64,000 bases of DNA from Ornithinimicrobium sp. F0845 (GCF_023015765.1 NZ_JALKAL010000006.1:1-64000), one strand, 5' to 3'; shown: positions 26,307-34,904, numbered from the stretch's first letter. The notes: generated by a model from the sequence alone, not told the origin. Made by a program: numbers and translations.

Positions 26307-26547
26307 CCAAACGGAGTCTGCCGCCTCCACCGACCCTCTCCACGAGGTCCCCGAGGCTGATGCCGCCGATCAGCACGCGCCCGTCACGCCCACCGACGAC
26401 GACACCGACGCCGCGGACCAGGACGAGCGCTCGGAGAGGTCGACGCTGGAGGCCGACGAGGCCGACGTCTGGGAGCAGAGCCAGGCAGTCGAGACCGAGG
26501 AGGACGGTTATGACCGCGTCGTCGGGGAGCTCCGCCGCCGCGACTGA
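26303..26547 (+). pseudogene. Small acidic protein, frameshifted at its start
   Basis: The ATG at 26303 overlaps the MerR stop, as expected for a coupled gene, but its frame gives a Pro/Arg-rich nonsense peptide. A frame shifted by two bases, from 26308 to the TGA at 26547, encodes a sensible acidic 79-residue protein with EVPEADAADQ and EADEADVWEQ, a pattern seen in small actinobacterial proteins. That frame has no start codon of its own. A one-base loss just after the ATG would explain both facts; a sequencing error is possible. Confidence 0.5.
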
Positions 26548-26656
26548 GCAGGATTCGCGCCCCCGCCGGTCACCGGCACGGAGGTCCCCACCGTGGCGGA
26601 GCGGGTCGCGGTGCGCGCACAGCCGACACCAACGAGCCTGGCGGCGAGTCTCGCCC

Positions 26657-27787
26657 TCAGGCTCGGACTGGTGCGCCAGCCACAGGTCGCCTGACGATCT
26701 GCCGAACCACCCGGGCGGCATCGCGCCCCGCACCGTGGACCAACATCGAGCCGGCCGCGCTCTGGAAGGCCAGTCCGGTGAAGAACAGCCCGGGCTCCTC
26801 CTCGACCGTGCCCCGGAACTCCCGTGGCCAGCCGTGCTCGTCGAAGACGTCGAGTTCGATCCAGCCGAAGTCCTGCCGGAACCCGGTGCACCAGATCACC
26901 GAGGCGACCGGCACCGGACCGCGGTCGCCGACCACCGGCAGGCCACCCTCGACACCGGTCACGTGGTCCTTCACCCAGTCGACGTTGCGGCGGGCCAGGT
27001 CGGCGGTCTGCACCCGCAGCCGGGGGCCGCCGCCGTGCAGCCGGACGTGCTGGACCTGCTTGCGCCCGGGAGGGCCGGTCCGGGTCATCACGTGCATCAT
27101 CGCGAAGAGCATTACCGGCATCACGACCTTGGCGAGCGGGGAGGTGAACGGCACCGGGATCTGCCCGGTGTCCCGCCCGGCCATCATGGTCGCGCGGGTC
27201 GCCGCCACCTCGTAGGCGACGTCGCAGCCGGAGTGCGAGGAGCCCACCACCAGGACCGGCCCGTCGGGCAGCTGCTCGGGGTTGCGGTACTCGCTGGAGT
27301 GCAGCTGCACGACCGAGGGGTCGATCTGGTCGGCGAAGTGCGGCACCGACGGCCTGCGCCCGAAGGTCCCGGTCGCCACCACGACGTTGTCCGCCGACGT
27401 TGTCCCGGCGTCGGTGCTGACCTCGAACCCGGCGCCGGACTCCGGCCGGCGCAACCCGAGCACCCGCGTGCCGAGACGGACCGGGAGAGCCAGCGCGTCG
27501 GCATACTGCTCGAGGAAGTCGGCGAACTCGTCCTTGCTCGGGAAGTGCCACCGCGGGCCCGGGAAGTCGCGCCCGGGCAGGCCGTCGGCCCAGGCCGGGG
27601 TGTAGAGGCGCAGCGAGTCCCACTGGTGGCGCCAGCCGTCGCCGACCCGGCGCGCGGCGTCCACGACCAGACACTCACGGCCGTGCCGTCCCAGGTGGTA
27701 TGCCGTGGCGAGACCAGCCTGACCGGCCCCGATGACCAGGGTCTCCAGGTGGCGACCGTCGAGCTCTGCGTGCTGGGTTGCGTCCAT
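26657..27787 (-). CDS. FAD-dependent monooxygenase (FMO/BVMO-like)
   Basis: A 376-residue flavoprotein with two dinucleotide folds: VIGAGQAGLATAYHLG at about residue 18 for FAD and VVGSSHSGCDVAYEVA at about 182 for NADPH. Family landmarks WDSLRLYTPAWADGLPG and FGRRPSVPHF are visible, and IWCTGFRQDF closes the FAD site. Members oxidise nitrogen, sulfur or carbonyl substrates with O2 and NADPH. The substrate is unknown. It lies alone between the frameshifted acidic ORF and a membrane protein on the same strand. Confidence 0.85.
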   Translation of the reverse strand: MDATQHAELDGRHLETLVIGAGQAGLATAYHLGRHGRECLVVDAARRVGDGWRHQWDSLRLYTPAWADGLPGRDFPGPRWHFPSKDEFADFLEQYADALALPVRLGTRVLGLRRPESGAGFEVSTDAGTTSADNVVVATGTFGRRPSVPHFADQIDPSVVQLHSSEYRNPEQLPDGPVLVVGSSHSGCDVAYEVAATRATMMAGRDTGQIPVPFTSPLAKVVMPVMLFAMMHVMTRTGPPGRKQVQHVRLHGGGPRLRVQTADLARRNVDWVKDHVTGVEGGLPVVGDRGPVPVASVIWCTGFRQDFGWIELDVFDEHGWPREFRGTVEEEPGLFFTGLAFQSAAGSMLVHGAGRDAARVVRQIVRRPVAGAPVRA

Positions 27788-27878
27788 GCCTCGACGTTAG
27801 GAAACGGGGAGGGGCAGGGGCATCGACCGACCTACCCATCCTGGCCGCGGCGGGCATGGGTCAACCCACCCACGCGGC

Positions 27879-28763
27879 TCAGCGCTGGAGCGGGTCCTCC
27901 GGACCCTCGTCCGCCGTGTCGGCGGGCTCCTGGCCCTGAGCGGCCTCCGCCCGTGTCGCCTGGGAGAACAGCAGCCACGCGCCGACCAGCTCGAACGCAC
28001 CGAACCCCAGGAACAGCCAGGTGAGGAAGTCGGTCTGGCCCGCGGAGACGCGCATCACGGCGATCACTGTGAGGAGCACGCCGAAGACGACGTAGACCCA
28101 GCCGCGGCGTCGCAGGGCCTTCGGGGTGCTGCGCTGCTCCAGGAGCTCCTGGCGACGCTCCTGGATGAGGCGGGCGCGTTCGGCCCGAGGATCCAGAGGG
28201 GCGTCATGGTCCTCGTCGTCCGCGACCGAGTCGTGGAGCGCGGCGCCGCTCGCCGCGTCGGCAGACTCGCCGCCCTCCGGGTCGTGGCTGGCGGGCTCCT
28301 CTGCCCACAGGTCGTCCTGGTCCGGGGTCCGGACCGGCGACGCCTGCGCCGCCACGTCGTCGAAGCTGCCGTCGAAGGTGTCGCCCCGCTGCGGGTCGTA
28401 GGCCTCGTAGCCGGTCTCCGCGGCGACGATCTCCACCGCTTGCCGCACCAGGTCCTGCACCGGAGCCCCCGGACCGCCGTAGGGTGCGGAGACCGAGGCG
28501 GACCGGTCGTTGAGGTCGACCCGCAGACCGCTGTCCCTGGTCTGGAGCTGGCCGAGGACGTCCCCGTCGAGCTCCTCGGCGACCCAGGTCCGCACCGGCT
28601 CGGCGAGCTGATCGCGCAGCCGGGCCTCCACGCGGCGGAACGTGGCGACCCCTCGGTTCAGACCGGTCTGGTCCAGCACCGGACCATCGGTCTCGTCGGC
28701 GGCGAGGACCTCGACCCAGTCCTGTCCGGGCGTGCGTGGGTAGAGGAGGATCTCGTAGGTCAT
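27879..28763 (-). CDS. Hypothetical protein with two C-terminal membrane spans
   Basis: A 294-residue protein. The first 115 residues look like a compact soluble domain (YEILLYPRTPGQDW at the start). Residues 115-195 are acidic and probably disordered. Two hydrophobic spans near residues 215-235 and 243-262 end the protein, with a short acidic tail. I do not recognise a family. It ends in the same direction as the zinc-ribbon gene upstream, 18 bases away, and could be in one transcript with it. Confidence 0.65.
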   Translation of the reverse strand: MTYEILLYPRTPGQDWVEVLAADETDGPVLDQTGLNRGVATFRRVEARLRDQLAEPVRTWVAEELDGDVLGQLQTRDSGLRVDLNDRSASVSAPYGGPGAPVQDLVRQAVEIVAAETGYEAYDPQRGDTFDGSFDDVAAQASPVRTPDQDDLWAEEPASHDPEGGESADAASGAALHDSVADDEDHDAPLDPRAERARLIQERRQELLEQRSTPKALRRRGWVYVVFGVLLTVIAVMRVSAGQTDFLTWLFLGFGAFELVGAWLLFSQATRAEAAQGQEPADTADEGPEDPLQR

Positions 28764-28781
28764 GACCCCATTCTGCCGGTG

Positions 28782-29021
28782 TCAGCCCGCGCGATCGTCC
28801 ACGGGAACGTCGCCCTCGCTCTGCTTGGCGCAGTGGGCACAGCAGTAGAAGCGCCCCTCCACCTCGGTGCCGTGACCGATCACCTTGCAGCCGCAGTGCT
28901 CGCAGATCGGGGCCATCCGGTGGATCGCGCACTCGAAACTGTCGAACACGTGGGTGCTGCCGGCGGCGGTTACCTCGAAGCTCTTGTCGTAGTCGTTGCC
29001 GCAGACCTCGCAGGTCGCCAT
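28782..29021 (-). CDS. Metallothionein-like zinc-ribbon protein
   Basis: A 79-residue protein with nine cysteines and several histidines in metal-binding pairs: CEVCGNDYDKSFEV, FECAIHRMAPICEHCGCKVIGHG and FYCCAHCAK. This is the prokaryotic metallothionein-like family common in actinobacteria. It probably holds Zn2+ structurally or as a store. A GAGAGG site lies before the ATG. It runs with the membrane-protein gene that follows. Confidence 0.85.
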   Translation of the reverse strand: MATCEVCGNDYDKSFEVTAAGSTHVFDSFECAIHRMAPICEHCGCKVIGHGTEVEGRFYCCAHCAKQSEGDVPVDDRAG

Positions 29022-29070
29022 GACGTCCTCTCCCGGGCCGGCCGGGGCGCGCGGCCCGACGTCTTCGACG

Positions 29071-30066
29071 CTAGGGCTGCGGGTCAGACTCTGCCACCGG
29101 GCGGGCCACGCTGATGACGACGTTGCCGATCTTCTGCCCGGAGTCGACGTAGCGGTGGGCCTCGACGATGTCCTCCAGCGGGTAGGTGCGGTCGATGAGC
29201 GGTCGGTAGGTCCCCGCGGCGAGGTGGTCGCGGATCTCCTCGACGACGGCCTGGTTGTCCTCGGGGTAGGGGAAGACGACCCGCTGGCGACCGCGCCGCA
29301 CGGTGCCGAGGAGGGCGAGGGGCAGGTTCTGCCAGCCGGGACCGAGCTCGGATGAGACGTAGACGCCGTCGGGTCGCAGCAGACCGCGGCAGCGACCGAA
29401 GGTGCTCTTGCCGACGGCGTCGATGACCACGTGGAACTGCTGCGGCAGGGCGGTGAAGTCCTCCGTCGTGTAGTCCACGACGTGAGCGGCCCCCAGGCCC
29501 CGCACCAGCTCCAGGTGCTCGCCGGCGCACACCGCGGTCACGGAGACGCCCATGTCCACGAGCTGCTGGACCGCCGCCGACCCGATGCCGCCGGTCGCCC
29601 CGTTGACCAGGACGTCGTCGCCGGGGCGCACACCCGCCCTGCGGATCGCGGAGCGCGCGTAGTGGAAGCCCTCGGTCGAGGCGGCTGCCTCGTGCTGACC
29701 GACCCCGGCGGGGACCGTGGCGACCGAGGAGGTCTGGTGCACCACGACATACTCCGCATGGGCGCCGAACCGGCCCTCGCAGTAGCCGAAGACCAGATCG
29801 CCCACGGCGAACCGGTCCACCTGCCCGCCGGTCCCAACCACCTCGCCGGCGAACTCGGTGCCCAGGATCGTGCGCCGGGGTCCGCGCAGGCCGGTGAGGG
29901 ACCGCATGAAGAACGGCCGGGCGGCGCGGTAGGCACAGTCCGTGCGGTTGACGGTGGTGGCGTCGACCCGGACCAGGAGCTCGCCGTCGCCCGGCTCGGG
30001 GACGGGGACCTCGGTGACGGCGACGACCTCGGGTGGGCCGTAGCGGGTGTTCACGGCTGCGCGCAC
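29071..30066 (-). CDS. Zinc-less medium-chain reductase (quinone oxidoreductase type)
   Basis: A 331-residue MDR-family enzyme. The GroES-like N-terminal half (PPEVVAVTEVPVPEPGDGELLVRV) and the NAD(P)-binding half (VLVNGATGGIGSAAVQQLVDMG) are complete. The structural zinc cysteines of alcohol dehydrogenases are absent, which points to the quinone oxidoreductase/crystallin-zeta class. It reduces quinones, enones or related carbonyls with NADPH. It is divergent from the PadR gene at 30188, and the intergenic region holds a strong promoter for that gene. Confidence 0.87.
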   Translation of the reverse strand: MRAAVNTRYGPPEVVAVTEVPVPEPGDGELLVRVDATTVNRTDCAYRAARPFFMRSLTGLRGPRRTILGTEFAGEVVGTGGQVDRFAVGDLVFGYCEGRFGAHAEYVVVHQTSSVATVPAGVGQHEAAASTEGFHYARSAIRRAGVRPGDDVLVNGATGGIGSAAVQQLVDMGVSVTAVCAGEHLELVRGLGAAHVVDYTTEDFTALPQQFHVVIDAVGKSTFGRCRGLLRPDGVYVSSELGPGWQNLPLALLGTVRRGRQRVVFPYPEDNQAVVEEIRDHLAAGTYRPLIDRTYPLEDIVEAHRYVDSGQKIGNVVISVARPVAESDPQP

Positions 30067-30150
30067 GCCCCGACTCTACCGAGCGCGGCGGAGACTCGGA
30101 CGGCTGACGGGTGGATCAGACACTGGTGTGCGTCGGCAGGTGATGTGTAC

Positions 30151-30180
30151 TTGACAATACTGTGTCACACACACTATCGT
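30151..30180 (+). promoter_or_regulatory. PadR promoter with a palindromic operator
   Basis: A consensus -35 TTGACA at 30151-30156 is followed after 18 bases by TATCGT at 30175-30180. Between them, 30157-30177 forms a 21-base imperfect palindrome with arms ATACTGTGTC and CACACACTAT around a single A, so repressor binding would cover the whole spacer. The GTG start at 30188 lies at the expected transcription start, which suggests a leaderless or nearly leaderless mRNA. Confidence 0.7.
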
Positions 30181-30187
30181 GTCTGTC

Positions 30188-30529
30188 GTGAACATCGAGG
30201 AGACGCTGGCCGCGCACAGCCAAGAGATCCGGCGGGGGACCGTCGTGCTCGCGGCGCTCGCCAGCCTGGGGGAGCCGCGCTACGGCTACGCGCTGCTGGA
30301 GCACCTCTCGGACGCGGGGATCGAGGTCGAGGGCAACACCCTCTATCCGCTGCTCCGGCGCCTGGAGAAGCAGGGCCTGCTGGTCAGCGAGTGGAACACC
30401 GACGAGAGTCGGCCGCGCAAGTTCTACTCCCTCACCGCGGACGGCCGCGCCATCCGCACCGCGCTCACCCAGGAGTGGGGCGCCCTCAACACCGCACTAC
30501 AGACACTGACCAGCAGGGGTAACTCATGA
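30188..30529 (+). CDS. PadR-family regulator
   Basis: A 113-residue winged-helix repressor. The PadR core is visible as LAALASLGEPRYGYALLEHL, GNTLYPLLRRLEKQGLL and ESRPRKFYSLTADGR. The GTG at 30188 is preferred over 30179, which lies within the -10 element. The gene overlaps the next by four bases (ATGA). A PadR with a downstream sensor-like membrane protein is a common actinobacterial pair in which the regulator represses both genes. A palindrome between its -35 and -10 is the likely operator. Confidence 0.88.
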   Translation: MNIEETLAAHSQEIRRGTVVLAALASLGEPRYGYALLEHLSDAGIEVEGNTLYPLLRRLEKQGLLVSEWNTDESRPRKFYSLTADGRAIRTALTQEWGALNTALQTLTSRGNS

Positions 30530-31491
30530 GCTCACTGACCGACCGCTACGTCCACGCCGTCACCTCGCAGCTGCCCGAGCGGCAGCGCTCCGACATCGCC
30601 GAGGAGCTGCGCGGCACCATCGAGGACACCGTCGCCGCCAGCCCCGAGGGCACGGACCCGGCCGAGGCCGAGCGTGCCGCGCTCCGTGAGTTGGGCCACC
30701 CGACCACGCTCGCGGACAACTACCGCGGGGAGGTGCGGGCGGTGATCGGGCCGCGCCTCTACCCCGCCTGGCTGCGCACCCTGAAGGCGCTGCTGCTGTG
30801 GGTGCCCGCCATGGTCGGCGTGATCATGCTCGTCCTCGGCGTGATCGACCAGGACCGCCCGCTCGACGTCCTCGGCAGCATCGTGAGCGGCGTCCTCTAC
30901 GCCGCGCTCATGGTGGCCTTCTGGGTCACCGTCGGGTTCGCGATCGCCGAGCGCACGGGGGCGGAGTCCGAGACCCTGGAGATCCTCGGCACCAACGAGG
31001 ACTGGGACCCGGCCGACCTCCCCGAGCCGCAGCGCCGGCAGGTGTCCTGGGGTGACGGCATACTCTCCGTGGTCCTCAACGCGTTCGTGCTCACGATCCT
31101 GCTGCTGCCGGGCCGGCTCGGCGGGGACCTGGACGGCTTCGCGTGGGGACAGATCTTCACCGACACGGCATACTCCCTGCGCTGGCTCCTCGCGGCCGGG
31201 ATGGTCGCCAGCCTGCTGGCCTCGGTGTTCGTGCTGGCCCGCGGACGGTGGACCTGGCCGACCGCCGTCGCCAACCTCGTCGGCACCATCCTGTTCGTCG
31301 GGCCTCTGGTGTGGCTGGCGGCGCGCGACGACCTCTATGCCTGGGACACGCTGCCGGCGGCGTGGCTCGCCGACGGCGGCACCCTGCGCGTCAACGAGGA
31401 GCAGACCCTGATCGTCACCGTCATCGTGCTGGTGGTCATCGCGGTCTGGGACACGTTCGACTCCTTCCGGAAGGCAGCGCGCGAGCACTGA
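30526..31491 (+). CDS. PadR-associated membrane protein
   Basis: A 321-residue membrane protein coupled to the PadR gene. The first 75 residues are a soluble permease-prefix/HAAS-like helical domain (YVHAVTSQLPERQRSDIAEELR, then ERAALRELGHPTTLADNY). About six hydrophobic spans follow. Such proteins are frequent partners of PadR regulators; their biochemical role is unknown. It ends a few bases before the EamA gene, which may belong to the same transcript. Confidence 0.8.
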   Translation: MSSLTDRYVHAVTSQLPERQRSDIAEELRGTIEDTVAASPEGTDPAEAERAALRELGHPTTLADNYRGEVRAVIGPRLYPAWLRTLKALLLWVPAMVGVIMLVLGVIDQDRPLDVLGSIVSGVLYAALMVAFWVTVGFAIAERTGAESETLEILGTNEDWDPADLPEPQRRQVSWGDGILSVVLNAFVLTILLLPGRLGGDLDGFAWGQIFTDTAYSLRWLLAAGMVASLLASVFVLARGRWTWPTAVANLVGTILFVGPLVWLAARDDLYAWDTLPAAWLADGGTLRVNEEQTLIVTVIVLVVIAVWDTFDSFRKAAREH

Positions 31492-31496
31492 CCAGA

Positions 31497-32426
31497 ATGG
31501 GCAGTATGCCGTCGGTCACCTCTCCCGCAGCGGCGCGGTTCGCCCTGCGGGACGCGGCGGCCCTGGTCACCATCGCCGTCATGTGGGGTTCCTCGTTCTT
31601 CCTCATCAAGGTCGGTCTCGAGGACTTCTCACCGGGGTTGATCGCCTGGCTGCGGATCGTGTTCGGGGCGGCTGCCCTGGCGCTGATCCCCGGGTCGTGG
31701 CAACCGCTGCGGCACGGCCGGGACTGGGGTGGCGTGATCTTCCTCGGGGTGGTGTGGATGTCGCTGCCGTTCGTCATGTTCACCCTCGCCGAGCAGCACA
31801 TCTCCTCGGCGCTGGCGGGCATGATCAACGGGGCGGCGCCGTTGTTTACCGCGACCTTCGCCGTGCTGCTGTTCGGCGCGGCCCTGAGTCGGCGCCTGGT
31901 CGTCGGTCTGGCCGTCGGGTTCGTGGGCGTGGTGACCATCGGCCTGCCCAACGTCGACGGGGCGGCCAGCCTGGCCGGCATCGCCATGTGCCTGCTGGCG
32001 GTCGTCTGCTACGGACTGTCGTTCAACGTCTCCGGCCCGCTGCAGGCCCGCAACGGGGCGCTGCCGGTGATCTGGCGGGTGCAGCTCGTGGCGGTCGTGG
32101 TGTCCGCGCCCTTCGGCCTCCCGGGCCTGGCTGACGCCACGCCGAGCCTCGAGAGCGTGGCGGCCGTAGTGGCGATGGGCGCGCTGGGCACGGGGGTCGC
32201 TTTCGCGATGTTCGCCTCGCTCGTGGGCCGGGTGGGCGCGACGCGGGCGTCCGTCACGACCTACCTGGTGCCCGCCGTCGCCCTCGGGCTCGGCGCCGGT
32301 CTGGCGGGTGAGTCCGTGGCGCCCCTGTCGCTGCTGGGCGTCGTGCTCGTGCTGGTCGGGGCCTATGTCGCGACGTCCCGGGGCGGGCGCTCACGGCAAC
32401 CCGAGCCAGTGCGCCAGCGACGCTGA
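31497..32426 (+). CDS. EamA-family exporter
   Basis: A 309-residue ten-span protein with two EamA repeats: VTIAVMWGSSFFLIKVGLEDFSP in the first and TTYLVPAVALGLGAGLAGE in the second. Export of amino acids or metabolites is the usual role. Starts at 31497 and 31506 are both possible. The gene follows the PadR-linked membrane protein by five bases. It ends before the tandem 17-nt array at 32502, which separates it from a convergent gene. Confidence 0.84.
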   Translation: MGSMPSVTSPAAARFALRDAAALVTIAVMWGSSFFLIKVGLEDFSPGLIAWLRIVFGAAALALIPGSWQPLRHGRDWGGVIFLGVVWMSLPFVMFTLAEQHISSALAGMINGAAPLFTATFAVLLFGAALSRRLVVGLAVGFVGVVTIGLPNVDGAASLAGIAMCLLAVVCYGLSFNVSGPLQARNGALPVIWRVQLVAVVVSAPFGLPGLADATPSLESVAAVVAMGALGTGVAFAMFASLVGRVGATRASVTTYLVPAVALGLGAGLAGESVAPLSLLGVVLVLVGAYVATSRGGRSRQPEPVRQRR

Positions 32427-32501
32427 TCTGCGGGGCCGACTGTGCTCAGTCACCCGCCTGAGGAGGCGGACCCTAACCTCCGGGAAGGGTCGTGCGCTTG
32501 G

Positions 32502-32612
32502 GTGTGGGGTCCGTTGCCGTGTGGAGTCCGCTGCCGTGTGGATTCTGTTCTCGTGTGTGGCTTTTGACCCCGTATAGGGACCGAAAGCCACACACCGGCA
32601 CGAAGTCCACAC
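32502..32612. repeat. 17-nt GTGTGGA-type array with central hairpin
   Basis: Four adjacent 17-base units start at 32502, 32519, 32536 and 32553; the first two read GTGTGGGGTCCGTTGCC and GTGTGGAGTCCGCTGCC, and the others diverge. The fourth begins a hairpin: GTGTGTGGCTTT at 32553-32564 pairs with AAAGCCACACAC at 32584-32595. Two more units of the same type follow on the opposite strand, ending at 32612. The array lies in the 318-base gap between the convergent EamA and ICL-like genes, so it may serve as a two-way terminator; the rest of the gap shows nothing else. Confidence 0.75.
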
Positions 32613-32744
32613 AGACGGTCGCGAGGCAGGCCCGCGCAACGCCGGCGCCGAGCTCGAGCTCACCGTTGAAGTGGTGCGCCGCGCTCAGGCGAGTCCCCGA
32701 CCGCAGGGAGCGCCCGTTCGGGAGGGGCAACACCGGTTTCAGGG

Positions 32745-33581
32745 TTAAGACCGCAGCAGCCCGTCCACGTCCGGCAGGTCCTGGAACGCGGTGAACGTCC
32801 CGGACTCGGCGATCTCCCGGGCGGCGCCGAGCCATCCTCCCCAAGCCGCGCGGGCCATCGTGCCGCCGACGCTGATCCGCCGGACCCCGAGCTCGGCTGC
32901 CTCAGCCACGGTGATGAAGGGGGCATTGATGAGCAGGTTGACCGGCTTCGGGGCGACGGCCTCGACGACCGCGCTGATCTGCTCGGTCGTGGTGATGCGT
33001 GGCGCGTAGAGGCAGTCCGCACCCGCCTCGGCGAAGGCCCGCAGCCTGCGGAGCGTCTCCTCCAGGTCCGGCCGGCCCACGACGAAGCCCTCGCTCCGCG
33101 CAGTAAGCAGCACCCCGGTGCCGCTGTCGTCGATCGCCTTACGCGCGGCGGCCACCCGTTCGACGGCCAGCGCTGCGTCGAAGAGCGGCTCCTCGGGGTC
33201 ACCGCTGGAGTCCTCCACCGACAGCCCGGCCACGCCCGTGCCCGTCGCCAGCATGACGTTGGCGTGCACCTCCTCGGGGCTGGTGGCGAACGCGCCCTCG
33301 AAGTCCGCGTTCACCGGCAGGCTCACGGCGGCAGTCAGCGCGCGGAGGTGTGCCAGGGCGCTCTCCAGCGTGAGCCCGTTGTCGGGCCTTCCCAGTGTCC
33401 ACGCGGCCCCGGCGCTGGTCGAGGCGAGGGCCGGGAAGCCCAGCTGCTCCAGGACGACGGCACTGCCGGCGTCCCACGGGTTGGGCATGACGAAGGTCCC
33501 CGACTCGTGCAGGCGGTGGAACGTGGCGACCCGGGTCGCCTGGTCGGTGTTCTCCGTCGGATGGTCCTGGTTCGTGGCCAT
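32745..33581 (-). CDS. Isocitrate lyase / PEP mutase family protein
   Basis: A 278-residue TIM-barrel protein of the ICL/PEPM superfamily. It shows FVMPNPWDAGSA at the start, the SLPVNADFEGAF strand with the catalytic-site aspartate, VAGLSVEDSSG for the metal site and LLTARSEGF. The KKCGH motif of true isocitrate lyase is missing, so it is a carboxyphosphonoenolpyruvate mutase-like or 2-methylisocitrate-lyase-like enzyme that cleaves or forms a C-C or C-P bond in a 2-keto acid. The substrate is not known. Confidence 0.84.
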   Translation of the reverse strand: MATNQDHPTENTDQATRVATFHRLHESGTFVMPNPWDAGSAVVLEQLGFPALASTSAGAAWTLGRPDNGLTLESALAHLRALTAAVSLPVNADFEGAFATSPEEVHANVMLATGTGVAGLSVEDSSGDPEEPLFDAALAVERVAAARKAIDDSGTGVLLTARSEGFVVGRPDLEETLRRLRAFAEAGADCLYAPRITTTEQISAVVEAVAPKPVNLLINAPFITVAEAAELGVRRISVGGTMARAAWGGWLGAAREIAESGTFTAFQDLPDVDGLLRS

Positions 33582-33684
33582 GAGAAGCCTCCGCTCAAGG
33601 GTGCGCGGACGTCATGTCGTTCGCTCCTTCGGAGGTTACGCGCGAGGGGACCACAACCGCCATCTGGCCACCGCCACGGGCCGG

Positions 33685-33879
33685 GTGCGCCTCTCCGCCG
33701 AGGCGGTGACCGGCCCGGGGCAGGCGGTCGCTGCGCCGAGTCCGCACAAGATCCAGGCAGACCAGGGCACGACGATCCACCCCGAGACCAGCCCGTCTGC
33801 GGTTCCGTGGATCGCACTCGCGGCAGGCGTTGGCGTGCTGGCCATCGGGTGGCTGGTCTCGTCGCGACGGTCGCTCTGA
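33685..33879 (+). pseudogene. C-terminal remnant of an NTR-like membrane-anchored protein
   Basis: This frame encodes a short stretch with AEAVTGPGQAVAAP, a variable linker, and a terminal membrane span (WIALAAGVGVLAIGWLV) with a basic tail. The same order, EAVTGPGQPVAAP then span then basic tail, is seen at the end of the complete protein encoded at 42444. The signal peptide and the cysteine-rich domain are missing and there is no start codon with a ribosome site. It is best read as the left-over end of a second copy. Confidence 0.55.
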
Positions 33880-33961
33880 GACCGGCAGCCGTGCGTGCTC
33901 AGCGCCGTCGGGTCGGTCGTCTAAACTCGACGCGGCCAGTTCCCACATCCCGGAGCTCCTC

Positions 33962-34339
33962 ATGCGACGTTCACCGCTCATCGTCCTCGGCACAACGGTC
34001 GCCGTGCTCACGCTGGGTGCGTGCAGCTCGGGCGGAGACGAGTTCTGCACGACCCTCACGGACAGCTCGGCCACGGCTGCGACTGCGTTCGCGCCGCTGA
34101 TCCCCGGCATGAACACCGGCGCTGACGCCCAGGAACGACTCGACCTGCTCACCGCGGCAGAGTCCCACGTGCCCGAGGACCTCGAGGGTGACTTCTTCAC
34201 GTGGAAGGGATACCTGCAGACCGCGGTCGAGACCATCGACAGCGACCCCAGCGCTGTGCTCGCCAAGGGGAGCGCGTCAGACGTCGCGGCGGCGGGCGAG
34301 GCGCTGTCCGACTACTACACCGGCACCTGCATGAACTGA
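33962..34339 (+). CDS. Small secreted lipoprotein
   Basis: A 125-residue lipoprotein. MRRSPLIVLGTTVAVLTLGAC is a signal peptide with lipobox LGAC, followed by a Ser/Gly linker and a mostly helical domain with two further cysteines (FCTTL near residue 28 and the TGTCMN end), which may form a disulfide. No family is recognised. It should sit on the outer face of the membrane. A hairpin terminator starts 39 bases past its stop. Confidence 0.7.
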   Translation: MRRSPLIVLGTTVAVLTLGACSSGGDEFCTTLTDSSATAATAFAPLIPGMNTGADAQERLDLLTAAESHVPEDLEGDFFTWKGYLQTAVETIDSDPSAVLAKGSASDVAAAGEALSDYYTGTCMN

Positions 34340-34377
34340 GCGGGTCCCCCCTCAGCTGACAGCACTGGCACCGACGG

Positions 34378-34402
34378 GTGCTGCCCCTTCAGTGGGCAGC
34401 AC
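34378..34402. terminator. Hairpin between convergent genes
   Basis: GTGCTGCCC at 34378-34386 and GGGCAGCAC at 34394-34402 pair perfectly with a 7-base loop. The hairpin follows the lipoprotein gene and overlaps the last codons of the convergent membrane-protein gene. There is no run of T, as is usual in high-GC genomes. Confidence 0.55.
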
Positions 34403-34904
34403 GGGCGCCGATGGGTGTCGGCGTCTGATCGGTGTGGGTCGTCGGGCGATGTGCGATGAGCAGGCCGCCCAGGATCACCGTCAGCATCATGTTGACGAGC
34501 AGGGTCAGGGCCAACGCCGCGTCCCAGCCTCCTCCGGTCCCGAGCTCGCCCCGGGTCGGTGTCCACGCGATGGCCAGGAGCACGTACGACACCGGCAGCG
34601 CAAGGCCGAGCAGACGCCTCCGCGACCGGGTTTGCCTGTCCGTAGCGCGCTGGATCAGCACGGTGCACGCGAGCACCTCGCTCACAACCGCCGCGACGGC
34701 ACCGAGGGACCAGGGCTCTCCGGCGCCGGTGTCCCAGGCGCCGATCTGGGCCACGCCCGCGCAGAGTGAGGTGCCGACCAGCCAGGGTGACAGCCGCGTC
34801 GTGCCCCGCAACTGCCAGGCGCCCCAGGCGACCATGAAGTAGCCCACGGGGTGCAGGAACGACCCCACCAAGAACCCCGCCCCGATCCAGACGAACGACC
34901 GCAT
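34389..34904 (-). CDS. Hypothetical five-span membrane protein
   Basis: A 171-residue integral membrane protein with five hydrophobic spans (near residues 5-28, 38-60, 65-84, 97-112 and 125-148) and short loops. A basic stretch (RQTRSRRRLL) separates the third and fourth. I recognise no family or catalytic residue. It is convergent with the lipoprotein gene and divergent from the cobalamin locus; a 237-base gap with a tandem repeat array separates it from the latter. Confidence 0.6.
   Translation of the reverse strand: MRSFVWIGAGFLVGSFLHPVGYFMVAWGAWQLRGTTRLSPWLVGTSLCAGVAQIGAWDTGAGEPWSLGAVAAVVSEVLACTVLIQRATDRQTRSRRRLLGLALPVSYVLLAIAWTPTRGELGTGGGWDAALALTLLVNMMLTVILGGLLIAHRPTTHTDQTPTPIGARAAH

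Noticed and set aside
26303-28024. 573-codon plus-strand ORF across the monooxygenase gene
   Set aside because: Only its first part lies where a gene is expected and even that is in the wrong frame; the rest is antisense to a clear flavoprotein.
32502-32612. Short CRISPR array
   Set aside because: The 17-base units touch each other without spacers, diverge from unit to unit, and no cas gene is present.
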